Assembly (NCBI RefSeq): GCF_010389155.1
Contig: NC_057761.1
Location: 23,954,210 to 24,018,209, forward strand
Length of the DNA stretch: 64,000 nt
Origin: Erigeron canadensis
Taxonomy: Eukaryota; Streptophyta; Magnoliopsida; Asterales; Asteraceae
Reading direction: 5' to 3'
Positions 11,132 through 23,706 of the stretch are shown here, piece by piece. The notes beneath the pieces were generated by a model. That model made no database searches and was not told where the DNA came from. It saw nothing but the letters and a program-made list of their open reading frames with translations. How positions within the stretch are numbered: position 1 is the stretch's first letter; each line of letters begins with the position of its first letter. The translations under genes and the position numbers were made by a program.

Positions 11132-12758
11132 GTTTGACGTGTTTTTTTAATAAATTTTTTTGTGTAATTTATGGATTTTCTTAATCATAACCTCAAGAGG
11201 TATATTTGTAACGGTAATATAGTAAAATATTGTTATTAAAGATAATTGGTTTCCTATAATAATTTATAGTTTTCAACGACAATGTAGAGAAATTTATAGT
11301 TACTGTGAGTTAACCATGTACAATACTTTACTCCTAAGAAGTTTTGCTAGACTGTGTTTTCAACTATTTTAAAAATTGAAATGAGAAATTTGCTATGGCT
11401 CTTTTTTTAATAAGACTCATTATGTGTAAATTGTATACATAATTAACAAATTATGCATAGTCTTGATGATATAGTGAGCAGTCAGATATCTTTTTAAAAC
11501 GGAGGTGCACAGTGTAATTAGAAGGATTTATTTACAATCTGGGTTAGGAGGTACGTACATAAACGCCGTTAAGTTAATGACATTCTGGACCCAAACACTG
11601 AAGGTAAAGGGATGCCCCCTTGCGTAATCCTACTTGGTACAACGAGTTTGAGCAACGATCATAAACCTCAACAAAATTTATATAGTGACTCACTGTAGAA
11701 ATAACCGAGGCTGTGGTACTGAATCACATCAATGAGTATTGTTGACGCTCATCAGCACACTGATCAGAGGCCAAGTACTCAGGGGACTTGGTTGGTCAAT
11801 GACTAAATCATGTAGTGAAAACAAGAACAAAGTTTGACTAGCTCAAGCTCATCAAGGATGATACTTATCAGCGAGCACATCAATTAGTGACTTTGCCGGA
11901 ACAACTTGTTACCGCTTAGACCTTCTAAAAGCCATTGATGACAGCTTAAATGTGGTTTGAAGACCCATGATTTCTAGACCTGTAACTACTTGTGACTCAC
12001 TTATAGACTCCTTGATTAAGCTCTTTGATTCCAATGATTTCATCATATATGTGAGTGTTCTATATATACAAAAACAAGGATTCTTTGATGTGTGCTTACT
12101 TCAAAAATATAACTGTTGTAATAAAACAGAATTGGTGTAGCCCAAACAATATAAGGTTGAATTGTTGTTTTCGGTATGTGAATACCACGAAAATATATTC
12201 ATAGATTTGAAATCTTTACCCTATTACACACGAAATTCACCAACAATACATGGAGAATTACCCTAGAAATAAAAGAACCATATTTCATTTGAAGCTATAC
12301 AATTTACATCAATATACTCTCAAATACAATTGGCATTCGAGTACTCTATTTAACTTGATTATCAAAGCTTAACCACAGTATCAAGTTCCTCATTAACCCT
12401 AGTTCTACATTTCAGTGAGTGGTTCCCGATCCAAACAAACTTCACCAATGATCCAGATTAGGAAGATTAAGGGAAAAAGGGTCACCGAGCAATGAATGAA
12501 TTCATCTACCGTTTGTAGTCAGAAGTCAGAACTATGGGAAAATGTTACAACCACCAATTGCCTACTAAACCTAGTACATGCAGTAAGTCCGTTTGTATGA
12601 TCAAAGGCTAAAACAACATTACTACCTCTATATTACAAAATTTACAATCCAGTACTGATGATCTTGATTGAAAACTTCACATTAGATTCTTCAATGTTCT
12701 TAGAACTCTGGAAACTGTATATAGAAGTGAAATATGTCATCACCATCTCGTGTAACTA
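11132..12758. other. Intergenic region between the convergent TNL and PRR genes
   Basis: No gene seen. The two neighbours point at each other, so this holds both 3' ends. A fragment near 11,729-11,745 (GACGCTCATCA) matches the outer end of the solo LTR at 49.9-51.3 kb and may be a small LTR remnant. The rest shows no domain and no clear element boundary. Confidence 0.4.
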
Positions 12759-15555
12759 TCATGCTGTAGTTTTTATGCTAGCTAATTCTGTATCAACTTC
12801 CATAAGTGAAGGGTTACTTGTTTGCCCCTGGCGAACAAACTGCCCTTTTACCCGCGGTCTCTGCTCTGCTAGTTTCTTTCTGCTTTCATATCGGACCTGT
12901 AGGAAGAAAAAAAGTTAATGAGACACGCTGACTAGAGTTGATCATAAGCTATACAATCATTTTCACAAGTAATTTATCATGACAGTCTACCTTTTTATCA
13001 AAGCATCTGTCTTTCCTCTTCATTCTGAATTTGTTTAAGGCGGCTTCTCTTTGCATAGATCGATGACTATTATTTCCATTGCTTCCACTACCTATACTAT
13101 TGAGACGGGTTAATGTCCCACCGGTATAGAAACTGCTACTTCCACTATGATCTTCGAGTGCTTCTGTTGCATTATGCATCTCTGCAGATTCATTTCTTGC
13201 TTCAGGGTTGGACATGTGATACGGGTGTGCTTGAAACAAGGATTGTTCATGATGGCCCGATGAAGAGGGACTCTGCATTTGAGCCACGTTCGGTTGTACA
13301 CAAAAGGGAGGGGGCAACGTGTTCTCTAATCTTATACCTCTTACTAGACCTGGAACTGGAAACATGCTTTCCCTAGGTGAAGGGAATTGACTTTGAGTTT
13401 GACCCAGGCTTTCCGTTTGTCCGTGTTGACTGATCCTATTATGTTGGGAACTACCGACTGGTGCACTATGTGTATCCGACATATATTCAACAGGATTCTT
13501 GATTTCAGAATCTTTTTGTTGATTGCAAATGCTAGCAGATCCTGACGTTAACGGCGGCTGTGTTCTATTTATGTATCGCGAGAATGCTGACACATCAGAC
13601 GGCTTCAATCTGTGTCTGTCATCACTAAACTGATTTACCGAGCTACTTGGATGAGATCTTTTGAGTGAAAGATCTAACATTGGTGTAGGATGATCCACCT
13701 TATTTCCCCCATAGTTTAATGAACTTATAAGACTAGGTTTCGGGTAACTGTCAAATGACCCAATCAAGTCAATGGCTTCCCTTGAAGTATTACCAACCGC
13801 ATTAGCTTGTTCCCATCTGACATCTATTGTCGTATTATTTCCTTGACCACTTATCTCGGCATTAGTCAGATTTCCCTCTGGCTCATTCGGTTGGGTCACC
13901 AATCCATTAGCCTCTTGGGTGTCTCTGTGGTCGGTTGGTTGTTCCATAGTTGGTACATCAGCCTCCGTATCTGGTTTCGTGCACGAGCTCTGTATAACAG
14001 ACACAAAACAGACAATTAGAGTTATTTTTCAAATAAAACTACATACATTTAGTAATTATTACAGTAAAAAAAAACTTTCTTGTTTTCCAGATTAATGTAA
14101 TTCTTGACAGTTTAGGAAGCTCGATACAATGAATATAGACTTTAAGCGACTTTAGGCCATTCATTAGAGTCGTTCGTTTTGTAGTCAAAACAAATTATCT
14201 GACCCATTTGAGATAAAACATAACCCAATGTCAAAACCAAAATTCATTTTGTGTTCTATTAGACAATTACTTATACAATTGACCAAAAAAACTACCTGTG
14301 CATCACTTCCTTTTTCGATACATTCCCTATTTCTTTTTATGCAAGCGATGTAACCACTAGAACGAATGCTAGTGGCGTTGTTTTCAGCAGTCGCCTCTTC
14401 TTTCTGTTGTGCATCACTTTCTTGTTGCTGCTCATTACCACCATTTGCTGACTATATTAACATCCAAAAAACCAAGATCAGATCATATATCATAAGAGCT
14501 AATACAATTATTTACACACACAAAAAAAAAATCATCAAACACGTACAGCTTGTCGCCTCCAGACATGTTGCCATAAGTTTTTCAACTCATTCTTTCTAAC
14601 AGGTTTGACTAAAAAGTCAGCAGCTCCCGTGAGCATACACTTGTAAACAGTGCTGACCGAATCATTTGCCGACATCACTGCAGAATCAAAATTAACATTT
14701 TAGATACAGAAATGATACCAAATAAATAAATCTTTATTTTTTCTGATCAAGAACAAGATCTTACTTATAACAGGAATGTTCTTGCAGGCCTGATGCTCCA
14801 TAATCAAAGTGAGCAGAGCAAAACCCGATATCGATGGCAACTCGACTTCCGTCAGTATTAAATCGATGCTATCGGATTTTTGTCTTAGTACCTCCCATGC
14901 CTTTAAACCATCAGATACAGCAGCAACTGTTTACAAATCAATACAAGGAGTATTAGTTAATATATTTCAGATATATTTAACTAAAATCTCTGTTTTCCCC
15001 TTTAGAAATATTTCAATAAATTGTACTCATACTCTTTCAAACTATAATTTTGTATGTAATTCATAAATACTAAAATATAAATCCCCGAAAAAGGCCTTGT
15101 GTTTTTATGTTTTCTTAGAAAACATGAATTTGATCACGTTTTCTATTTTTCATGTTATTTCAAAAAGTTTTCTTAATACAGCCGAGTTTTCCACGACTAA
15201 ACGCAACCTATAAGTTTGTTACAAAATTAATGTTTTCTTGATCACCCCAATAATATATATATATATATGAACACCAAAATGAAAATGAAAAAAAATCATA
15301 CAAACCTTTATAGCTGCATTTTCTAAGAAGGGCGGTGATAATATGGCGGGTACAGTCATCAGCTTCAACTAACAACACTCTAAGAACCATTTTTGGTAAA
15401 AACTTTTCCCATCTAACAACAACGTCATCGTTGTTGTTAGTGGCCGCGGTGGTGGCGGGCGATTCTTGCCCGCCACCATCATGTATCTTGTCTTCACTCC
15501 TTGTTTTCATCTCCGGAATATCCGCTATCTTTCCACTCATCAACACTTCACCCAT
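12759..15555 (-). CDS. Pseudo-response regulator of the circadian clock, PRR5/PRR9/PRR95 type
   Basis: Six exons on the minus strand join in frame: 15306-15555, 14765-14926, 14547-14677, 14296-14451, 12991-13989 and 12759-12896, giving 611 residues. The pseudo-receiver lies at about 58-175: [12 protein letters not shown] keeps the acidic pair, the phospho-acceptor Asp is Glu (LILTEVELP), and the Lys is kept ([11 protein letters not shown]), as is normal for PRRs. An EAR repression motif LDLSL is at about 338-342, preceded by [11 protein letters not shown], which favours the PRR5/PRR9 group over PRR1/TOC1 and PRR7. The CCT domain ([20 protein letters not shown] joined to [15 protein letters not shown]) is split by the last intron and ends near residue 590. 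PRRs bind DNA through CCT and repress CCA1/LHY in the nucleus. The start is the first ATG that precedes the receiver in frame. All key parts are intact, so it looks functional. Confidence 0.95.
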
Positions 15556-15699
15556 AATCAATATTAGATTTTTTTTTTTATCTTCAAAAGAAAAGAGAAA
15601 AAGGCTGTGTGTGTTTTTGTTTGTAATGAATACAAAATGTGTTTTTTTTTTGTGATGTTTATCTTGTATTGTATTTTGTATATGATAGAAAAGATGGCA

Positions 15700-15708
15700 A
15701 AAATATCT
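15700..15708 (+). promoter_or_regulatory. Evening element AAAATATCT upstream of the PRR gene
   Basis: Exact AAAATATCT, about 145 bases upstream of the PRR start codon. This is the known binding site of CCA1/LHY/RVE MYB factors, which control PRR5, PRR7 and PRR9 in Arabidopsis. It may fall in the promoter or the 5' leader, since the transcription start is unknown. Confidence 0.75.
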
Positions 15709-15731
15709 GAACACAAAACATCTTTGGAAAA

Positions 15732-15740
15732 AAAATATCT
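15732..15740 (+). promoter_or_regulatory. Second evening element AAAATATCT upstream of the PRR gene
   Basis: A second exact AAAATATCT, 32 bases from the first and about 177 bases upstream of the PRR ATG. Two close copies in the same orientation make chance less likely, although the region is AT-rich. Confidence 0.75.
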
Positions 15741-16286
15741 ATATGGTCGCTGAATGGCCCAAATTTGCCACGTAAGACATTTCTGAAAGAAAAAGCTAAC
15801 ACCCTATTGACCATCCATTTTTCGGTGCAGGCTACGTCTCTCCTCCACTTGTTACTAAAGTACGAGTAAAATTTAACAATTTCATAACCAATTTTTTTTT
15901 TCTATTATATACCAAGTTAGAAAAATATAGACAGTCTTATTGTTATTTTGAAATAAAAAGACTGTTTTTAGTCATTTTGAAGAAAATGATGATCGAATTC
16001 GTTAACTTAACTTCTTAAGATAATTTTTTTCCAATTGATCAGTTTTTTAATTCTTTCTAGTAGAGTCTTTATATATAAAGTAAAATATTTAATTGCTTTT
16101 TATTATCTTAGTGGTTGAAGAGAAATATAAGCCACTGGTTTGTTAGATATTTTTAAACAAAATAAGAGAATAAAATATCAAGAATCATTGTGCTGTCATA
16201 ATAAAATAAAAATAAGTATATTTAAGTTAAATGTTGACAACTGTAAAGTATTTTATAGATTTATATCTTTTGAAATGAAAGTGGTA

Positions 16287-16325
<39 letters not shown>

Positions 16326-17170
16326 AGATTAAATTATTATTACTTTAGATATTTTAAGGTGTCTTATCATTTGTTTGAGAGGTGTTGCTTTGAGCTCAGA
16401 CAATGATTCGAATTTTATATGCTAAATGATATATAAGGTTTTTATAGATATTATTTTGCTATTAAGGTGTGATGAAAAAGATTCGTGCAAAGTAAAATGA
16501 TGATATGTATATAACATTTTCTAATATATTATACAATAGATACAAGTAAAATAACACAAATCTTATTATTATGAATAATAAATTTATCATTAGTTCTTTA
16601 TCAACTAGTCTCACAATCAATATAAACAAAATATAAACACAAGATATAATCTTGAAGCACAATAAATGGGTACAAACGGTTTGGATAGAGATTTCATTGT
16701 ATAATGTATTAATATAATTTGAAATGATCAAACAATTAATATGCATTTTATAATAATGTCTCTTATTATTAACTTAATGTCATAAAACCTCATATAATAT
16801 AATTATACATTGTACAATGGATGGATGTAATTATCAACAAGTTAATGGATAAGTAAAAGTGAAATATCATAAATTACAAATGCCTCTTAAAAAATTTATA
16901 TTTGATGGTGTAGATATTTTGAATGGAGGGAAAGAGGGTGTCCCACAAAAGGAGATATTTTGTGAGATGTTATGGTGGTGAGAATGACACATGGGAATGG
17001 CCAAATGGGTGATTTTCCAAAGGATTATCATCCAATTGTGTGGTTTCTTTAGATCCGAATATTGTTGCTTTTGTCGGAATTACAAATATACCCTTCGTTA
17101 CACGTGGTGGTGACCTAACATCTCAACATGTACTCATAACATGACTTAGTTTAAGGTATTTATTTATGTT
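15741..17170 (-). promoter_or_regulatory. Distal upstream region of the PRR gene, duplicated further right
   Basis: No gene is seen. Three blocks recur in the same order and orientation further along the window: TGGCCCAAATTTGCCA (about 15,752, again at 19,661), AGAATAAAATATCAAG (16,166, again at 19,861), and GTGTAGATATTTTGAA followed by GACACATGGGAATGG and ACACGTGGTGG (about 16,909-17,110, again at 26,931-27,170). The last block has a G-box-like CACGTG. An AT dinucleotide run at about 16,289-16,322 lies inside. Confidence 0.6.
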
Positions 17171-18470
17171 TGAGATTTTATTTGATATACTTCAAAATCG
17201 TTGAGATAAAAATTAGGAGAGAATACAATGGTTTGTAAAATTTTTATGTATAATTATATATAAACTAGGTTAGTATCCATGCTGGTTTGATATAATTGTT
17301 ACGTTTGTATTGAATAAAAAGGTTATTTTAATAACTATTTTTTAAATAAAAAAAATGATAAATTGAATGGTTTCAAAATGATAGTCTAAATTGTAACAAT
17401 TATGAACTTTTAATCAAGCCCAAATATACAATGAATGGCCCGAAAAAGTACTGAAATGATGAAAAACACAACTATTAGAGTCGCATAATATTGAAGACAT
17501 CTGATAAAGAAGATTTGTTTGCGTTGGCACGTCAGTAACTCACCATGACTTCAATTTCAAAAGATTTGCGTGAGTTGGTGTAACAAATACGTTACATCAA
17601 TACGGAGTAGCTTGGATGACACTGGTATGTTTAAAGATAATAAATTGTTCAAAATTAACAACATGATAGAATTGTTTAAGTGGTTTAAGCGCATAATGAT
17701 AGTTGTTGTCTCAAGTGTCATGTAACTTATGCCGTATGTTTGACATATAGGACCAATGCAATTTCGACATGTTACGTATGTAAGTGAGTTGTATAATTAT
17801 ATGGGATTAGTTTTCTGGATTGTAAGAAGGTATAGTAAGATGGAAGATATAGCCAATCCATATTCGTTTAGCTTTTCTTTTAAGAGCAAATTTAAGTTCG
17901 ACGACCTTGTATTTTTGTATTGTAGCTTCAATTTTAACAACAAATTTATTTAGCCCTTTTATTATAAATTTGTAAGATATTAAAAAGATAAAGTTATATC
18001 TAAGCAACAATATCTCTATTCAAATATAATGGTTAGGTGCTTGGTTTAGGGGTATTTAGGGGTATTTAGGGGTTAGGGATGACTAATATAATGAATAATT
18101 GTGTTTAGTTAGAAAAATAATGGTTATTGAATACTAAAACTAAGCAATGACTCATTATAAACTAAATTGAGGGTAATAACTATCATTATTCACCTTTCAA
18201 AAAAAACTACCATCACATTTATGCGCCTCTACCAGTATAGCATGTCCGGAATTCTCGTTCTCATACCAATGTAGTTATTAAAAGTCTATATTAATATATT
18301 ATGCATATTAATGTTCTAAATATATTAGTTTATATTAAATAATATATATTAATATTACTTTACGGATTAATGAAATATTTAAAGTAACAAAAATAGTGCA
18401 ATAATACAAGATATAAGTAATTAATTGCTAACCTTGTGTTTTTAGATATGGTCGGTCTTAAAAATTTATA
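17171..18470. other. AT-rich intergenic DNA
   Basis: No gene seen. An open frame near 17,756-17,953 has no recognisable features. The 11-base motif GGGGTATTTAG is repeated in tandem near 18,049-18,069. ACTAG at 17,264-17,268 resembles a reversed Helitron terminus but lacks a hairpin. Confidence 0.35.
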
Positions 18471-18478
18471 CCTAAAAT

Positions 18479-19006
18479 TAGGGTTGTAAACGAGCTAAAC
18501 GAACACGAACGAGATCTTATTCATGTTCTTTTATTTAACTTAACGAACGGTTCACGAACAGATAAACGAACATAATGACTTGTTTATGTTCGTTCGTTTG
18601 TGTTCTTGAACGAATGTTCGTGTTCACGAACACAAACGAACGAAACATTATAAATTAAGTATTTTTATTTAAAATTTATCTAAATAATTAGGTATTAATA
18701 ATATATATATTATATAAAACAAATATCTATATCTAGACTATTTTTATAGTATAGTTGATTATGTATATATATGTATGTAAACGAACATAACGAACAAATG
18801 TTCACCAACATAAAAAAACTATTGTTCACGAACAACGGTTTATGAACATAAACGAATGAACGTTCATGAACAGATTATCGAATGTTCATGGATGTAAATA
18901 AACGAACGAGAGCTTTGTTCATGTTCGTTTATTTAACTAAACGAACGAACATGAATGAACTTCTCGCCGAACGGTTCATGAACTGTTCAGTTCGTTTACA
19001 GTCCTA
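18479..19006. mobile_element. hAT-type MITE (528 bp), TSD CCTAAAAT
   Basis: Terminal inverted repeats are TAGGGTTGTAAACGA on the left and its near complement ending TCGTTTACAGTCCTA on the right. A perfect 8-bp duplication CCTAAAAT flanks it (18471-18478 and 19007-19014). The inside is rich in GTTCG/CGAAC motifs in both orientations (for example GTTCACGAACA) and codes for nothing. The 8-bp TSD and termini starting TAGGG fit a non-autonomous hAT element. Confidence 0.92.
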
Positions 19007-19242
19007 CCTAAAATCATATAAACCTTTTTTACTCGCATTTTACACAATTTTCTGTCACAGCCATTTTAAATTATTTGTATGAAGTATTTTACACAGTTAT
19101 ATCAAATGGACCATGTATATTGTATTAATTAACATTTTGTATATTTAACACGTTTTTTTTTAAATCGTGTATAATGTTAACTTATGTTACTAATACAAAG
19201 AGAGCAAGAAAGAGCGTGATGTATGTCTGGTCGTTACGAAAT

Positions 19243-19532
19243 GGGATTAATATTACCTATTAATGTAACTAACTATGACCAAATGTCTATGTTATGTAAA
19301 GATCTTGTAAAATGTCTATGTTATGTAATCAACTTTCAAATCCCGATTATTAGATGTACTTGACCAATCAAAAACTTACACGTGACAGCTTATATGGTTG
19401 TCACAATACTCGGTTACATTCAATAAACAGGATTTAAAAGTTCATTACATTACATAAAAAAGACATTTTAAGAGATCTTTACGTAACATAGACATTTTTT
19501 CATAGTTAGTTACATTCTCAGGTAATAATTCC
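19243..19532. mobile_element. Mutator-type foldback MITE (290 bp), member 1
   Basis: Long inverted repeats of over 50 bases: ATTACCTATTAATGTAACTA at the left pairs with TAGTTACATTCTCAGGTAAT at the right, and the pairing runs on through GTCTATGTTATGTAAAGATC. The flanks TTACGAAAT and TAACAAAAT look like a diverged 9-bp TSD. The centre (CAATCAAAAACTTACACGTG) matches the element at 29,500-29,791, so both belong to one family. Confidence 0.8.
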
Positions 19533-19619
19533 TAACAAAATACTCGTATCCAAATTCATTAGAACACATAAAAGTTATTCTTTTGTATCATGAATCGAAT
19601 CAAAGTATGAAACTAGTTA

Positions 19620-19925
19620 AATCAAAATCTTGAACATGTATACATCATGTCATTGAGTGGCCCAAATTTGCCAAGTAGATTGTAGGCTTTTATGAATGAA
19701 AAAAGCAAAAGACTAATTGCACTTCCATGTCCCATCTCTCTTGGTGGTACATATGTCTCCTCCACTTGTTTCAATCTAATATTTCTTTATAATAAGTTAC
19801 TTTTTTTCAATGGTGGCAAAGACGAAAGCATAGATATTTTGGATATTTTCAAACAAGAATGAGAATAAAATATCAAGCACCCTCATCCTTATCAAGCACA
19901 CATAAAAAATAAAAATAAATACACC
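19620..19925. repeat. Second copy of PRR upstream blocks (no gene attached)
   Basis: TGAGTGGCCCAAATTTGCCA at about 19,655 matches the PRR promoter at about 15,746, and CTCCTCCACTTGTT and AGAATAAAATATCAAG follow in the same order as near 15,839 and 16,166. The evening element at 15,700 (AAAATATCTGAAC) aligns with AAAATCTTGAAC here, so that site is lost. No receiver, EAR or CCT coding sequence lies to the left. Confidence 0.7.
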
Positions 19926-20164
19926 TTTTTCTTATATTGAATTAGTCTAATCTCTAGAAAAAGAGTGGAGAAGTTCACCAAAACTTTTAAAAAAATATTA
20001 CTTTTTACATTATTAACTTATATAGTCTAAATGAATAAAAAAATTATGATAAATTTATCACATCTCGTAAAGAATAAGAGTTTTGTGTTAACGAAAAATG
20101 TCAAGCAAAAATAAATAAACATATACGGAGGGTAATGGAAAGAATCCTAAGCCCAATATCACAT

Positions 20165-20480
20165 TTGAATACCCATCGACTCACCTCATATGAGCTATAT
20201 TATGCCAGTACAATACATTCATCCTAATCCCCACATGATCTGGGTACCACGAAGGATCGAACCTGCGTATTTAAACTTCACATGTGGGTCTAGGTTTCAT
20301 TGGTAACGGTTACGTTAAAGGAATTATTTTTTGTACCAAGCAGGGATTGAACCAGAGACCTTAAGGTCACAAAGTGTTTTCCTTACCACTAGGCTAACTC
20401 ATTGTTGGTAAAAAGATAATTACGCTGCCAGGACTTAATCCTGGGCCTCAAAAGTCATAAGCGGGATTAGAACTCACAAC
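20165..20480 (-). mobile_element. Adjacent SINE-like remnants (tRNA-derived)
   Basis: On the minus strand two tRNA-like heads are visible: GTTAGCCTAGTGGTAAGGAA followed by GGTTCAATCCCTGC (from about 20,400 leftward), and GCAGGTTCGATCCTTCGTGG (about 20,245-20,265). They resemble Pol III A and B boxes as in plant SINEs. A third piece with GGACTTAATCCTGGGCC lies at about 20,430. No target duplication was confirmed, and they do not fold as real tRNAs. Confidence 0.5.
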
Positions 20481-21318
20481 AAATGTTATATACTTTCAAT
20501 TCCAATTTAATCTCAATTATAAATTTAAATATTGTGTTGGATAAAGCTTTTTAACGGACATCGGACACAATGTGTAAATGTGTAATGTTTGACTATACTG
20601 AATTTTTACTAAACCTTCGTTAAGAATTTGTTAGATAAAAAAAAATTATGAATTACTTACTAATGATAGGACATACGTTGTCTTTATTAGATCCGCGTTA
20701 AAAAACCTTATTGCATAATAGATACTTAATTTAAACTAATCGATAAGAAACTCTTATTGGTGAGAGATTTGAATGGGGAAACTCACAAATGCCCAATTGC
20801 CCATAGACGAAAATTAAATACTATCACTCACCCTTAAATATAATCAAAGACTCTCAAAAATGGTTAAATTATGACCCATAAATGAAACCTTGTATAATGA
20901 AATATTCTAATCAATATGTCACATCAATTTTCATTTATTTTTCTCGCAAACATTTTTTAAACACAAAAATAACTTATTCATTCATTTTACAAACACTACA
21001 TAATTTCTAAATCATCAATAACTTTTTGTTTTTAACTTTGTTATTTATGTGAAACATAATATATAAATAAAATTTAGGTTCTTTTTATTTAATAAAGAAA
21101 TCAAAAGTTTAATAGTTTGAAAAAAGCTATCATTTAAAAAAATACTATAATGTTAATTTTGTTTACCTATATTAATATATATATATATATATGAATATAA
21201 TAAAAACTAAAAATTTAAGACGATACATCATCTTTCCTCATTGTTTCCCAAAATCAAGTTCATATTAAAAATAATAAAATATATACAGATCATTCTTCGA
21301 AACAAAATCAAGTTTAGT
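20481..21318. other. AT-rich intergenic DNA
   Basis: No gene, domain or bounded element seen. A short AT dinucleotide run is present at about 21,175-21,192. Confidence 0.35.
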
Positions 21319-23706
21319 TGTAACTCTCGTTTAAAAATATGGATTTTCAAAAACTTTCGCCTAACGGCGTTAAAAGGGAGCAGAATAAAACTTTAAAAGT
21401 CCAAACCAGCAAAATCTGTTTCGTTTGTTCATTAAATGATGTTACTAGCCATATCATCAAAATAAGTTCAAAAGGAAACCCATCGGTTGCCCAACATTAA
21501 ACAACCGACCACAATATCAATACAAGTCATTATTATCTAAACATAAAGCAAATGTCTAAAGCGAGCAGCCACTATGGGTAAACTATAGCTAGCTTCAAGA
21601 TCATCTACTCATGCTTCACATATTCTCACATCTACCTGCTCACTGTTGTTGAACCTGAAGGCGCAACACATTTTAAAAGAGCAAGTGTTAGCTAACGAAT
21701 TAGCTAAGTAAGATAACACATAGTTTATAAAACGTTTTTCCATTTAAAACATTATATAAAAGTCATATTAAGTCGTTAAGGCACATATCATCTCACATAC
21801 ATATCATAGTAATAACATCTTTCATATTAGGATGAACCACCCTAAATGTGCCTAGTCATCTTCAGCATCTTTACATATCACATTAACGCATCATCATAGT
21901 GGTGACATAAGTCCTACCCGACTAGATGGTTAAACCTTACGGTTGTCCATCAATGTCGTTAAGAAATGGCAAGCCAATCCATGAGTAATCCGTATGTACA
22001 GGACAAGTGGGGTTGGTAAGACCTCCCGTAATACTCTACACGTTGTACCTCGTTGCAAGGAGTCACCCAAGCAACCACATCAAAAGCACAACCCTGGCAA
22101 AGACATGTACAGGTTAAGCTTAACACTTCTCACGTCATTTACGAGCTCGGTTTACATCACATATAGTTTAGGTGTCCACATTACCTAAACATCATCACAT
22201 ATCATCTTTTACGTTTGGGCCCTTAAACGTGCACGTGTCATGGCAACTTAATAAGTCTAGTGAACTAGATGAACGAGCCATGTAATCATGCACATTTCAC
22301 ATATCATTAACATATATCACATTTCAATCCATCTCAAGACATTACATATCATTTCATAGCATATCATCCAAAAACATATCATATCATAGCGTATCATAAC
22401 AATTCATAACATCTCATAGCATATATCGTTGCAAATCATCTATTATCTCATATCATATATCATTTCATATCATATCATCTATTAAGCATACATAGCATCT
22501 CATATCAGTACGTATCATTGGGGTAGCATTTCAGGTTTTCATATGCATCTACATGGCCCATATCACCTCCTGTATAATCCCGAATACCCATAAGCAAACA
22601 AGATACCATTTGGAAAGTTATTATATGAAAACTATGTTTTTGTTGAACCCTCAGCATGTCAAAGTAGTGTATCTTACCTCGTATAAGTGTACAACAAATG
22701 ATAATGTAAGTTACCGAGCTTTGCAAGTATTCCCGACTACCTATAATCAACATAGGACCGATTTATGAGTATAACGAGACTAAACTAACCTACTGTCTAA
22801 ATACGTGTCGCATACCCTTTAATTACAGTCATTCCAAATAATAGTCTCTTTTTGACTATTACCCCATGAATTAGTCTCCTTTGGTCTATTCTCAACTTTT
22901 GTCTATTTCTAGACTATTACCCCAGGAATTAGTCTCTGTTGGTCTATTCTCAACTTTGATCTATTTCTAGACTATTACCCTAGGAATTAGTCTCTTTTTT
23001 TGACTATTACCCCAGAAATGGGTTTTATACCAGAAAAGACTCTTTTAAAACCTAATTGATGATTTAGCACCATCAATTGCTCCATGAACGAGTTATTAAC
23101 AAAAATAGATCATTAGGTCACATTAAACAACCATTCCTAACATCAAAACTCGATCAATTAACCACAAATGAGTACCAACAACCCAATCCATTCTCCAAAC
23201 CCTAAGATCTGAATTAAATCTATACAATTGATACATATGATCACAATCGAAGGGAAGTCACCTATATTACCTGTAGATGGTCACAATATTAAAAGATCTT
23301 GATCAAACTTCATTCAATCACTAAGAAATGGAGAGATTTGGATGGAGAATTGCCTTGAGAGTGAAAAGGGTGGCTATGGGGTTCTTTCGCTCGTAATGTG
23401 CAGATGGATGGGAATTAGGGATGCCTTATTTCCATTTAACCCCTGGCCGTAATCTCCTAATCTTGCACTTTGGGCCCCTCCACTATTAAACATCACTTTT
23501 AAGGTTTAAACGACTAACGAGAATACTTACCGACACACTAAACACATTTTAAGCACATTAACATGTACATCATTAAGGCATTAAAGCCTCACACATATAG
23601 CACATTAATCACGTATAAGCATTAAATCTCCAAGAGACTTAACAGACACGTAGTATTAACTTAACAACTCAAGTCAACCGTTAATCAAAAAGTTCGGGAT
23701 GTTACA
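21319..23706 (-). mobile_element. Solo LTR (2.39 kb) with 5-bp TSD TTAGT
   Basis: TTAGT occurs at 21314-21318 and 23707-23711, directly flanking a block that begins TGTAAC and ends GTTACA. On the minus strand it starts TGTAACATCCCGAACTTTTT, a start common in plant LTR retrotransposons. No coding domain or second LTR is present. Inside are a degenerate CATATCAT-rich stretch (about 22,280-22,510) and a tandem repeat of about 70 bases with ACTATTACCCCAGGAATTAG (about 22,836-23,015). Confidence 0.9.

Noticed and set aside
13113..13376. Plus-strand open frame
   Set aside because: Antisense shadow of PRR exon 5.
15335..15655. Plus-strand open frame
   Set aside because: Antisense shadow of PRR exon 1 and its leader.
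17264..17290. Possible Helitron 3' end (ACTAG)
   Set aside because: No hairpin next to the motif.
20165..20480. tRNA-like A and B boxes
   Set aside because: No complete cloverleaf or anticodon arm; the same heads occur in SINE copies with tails and target duplications.
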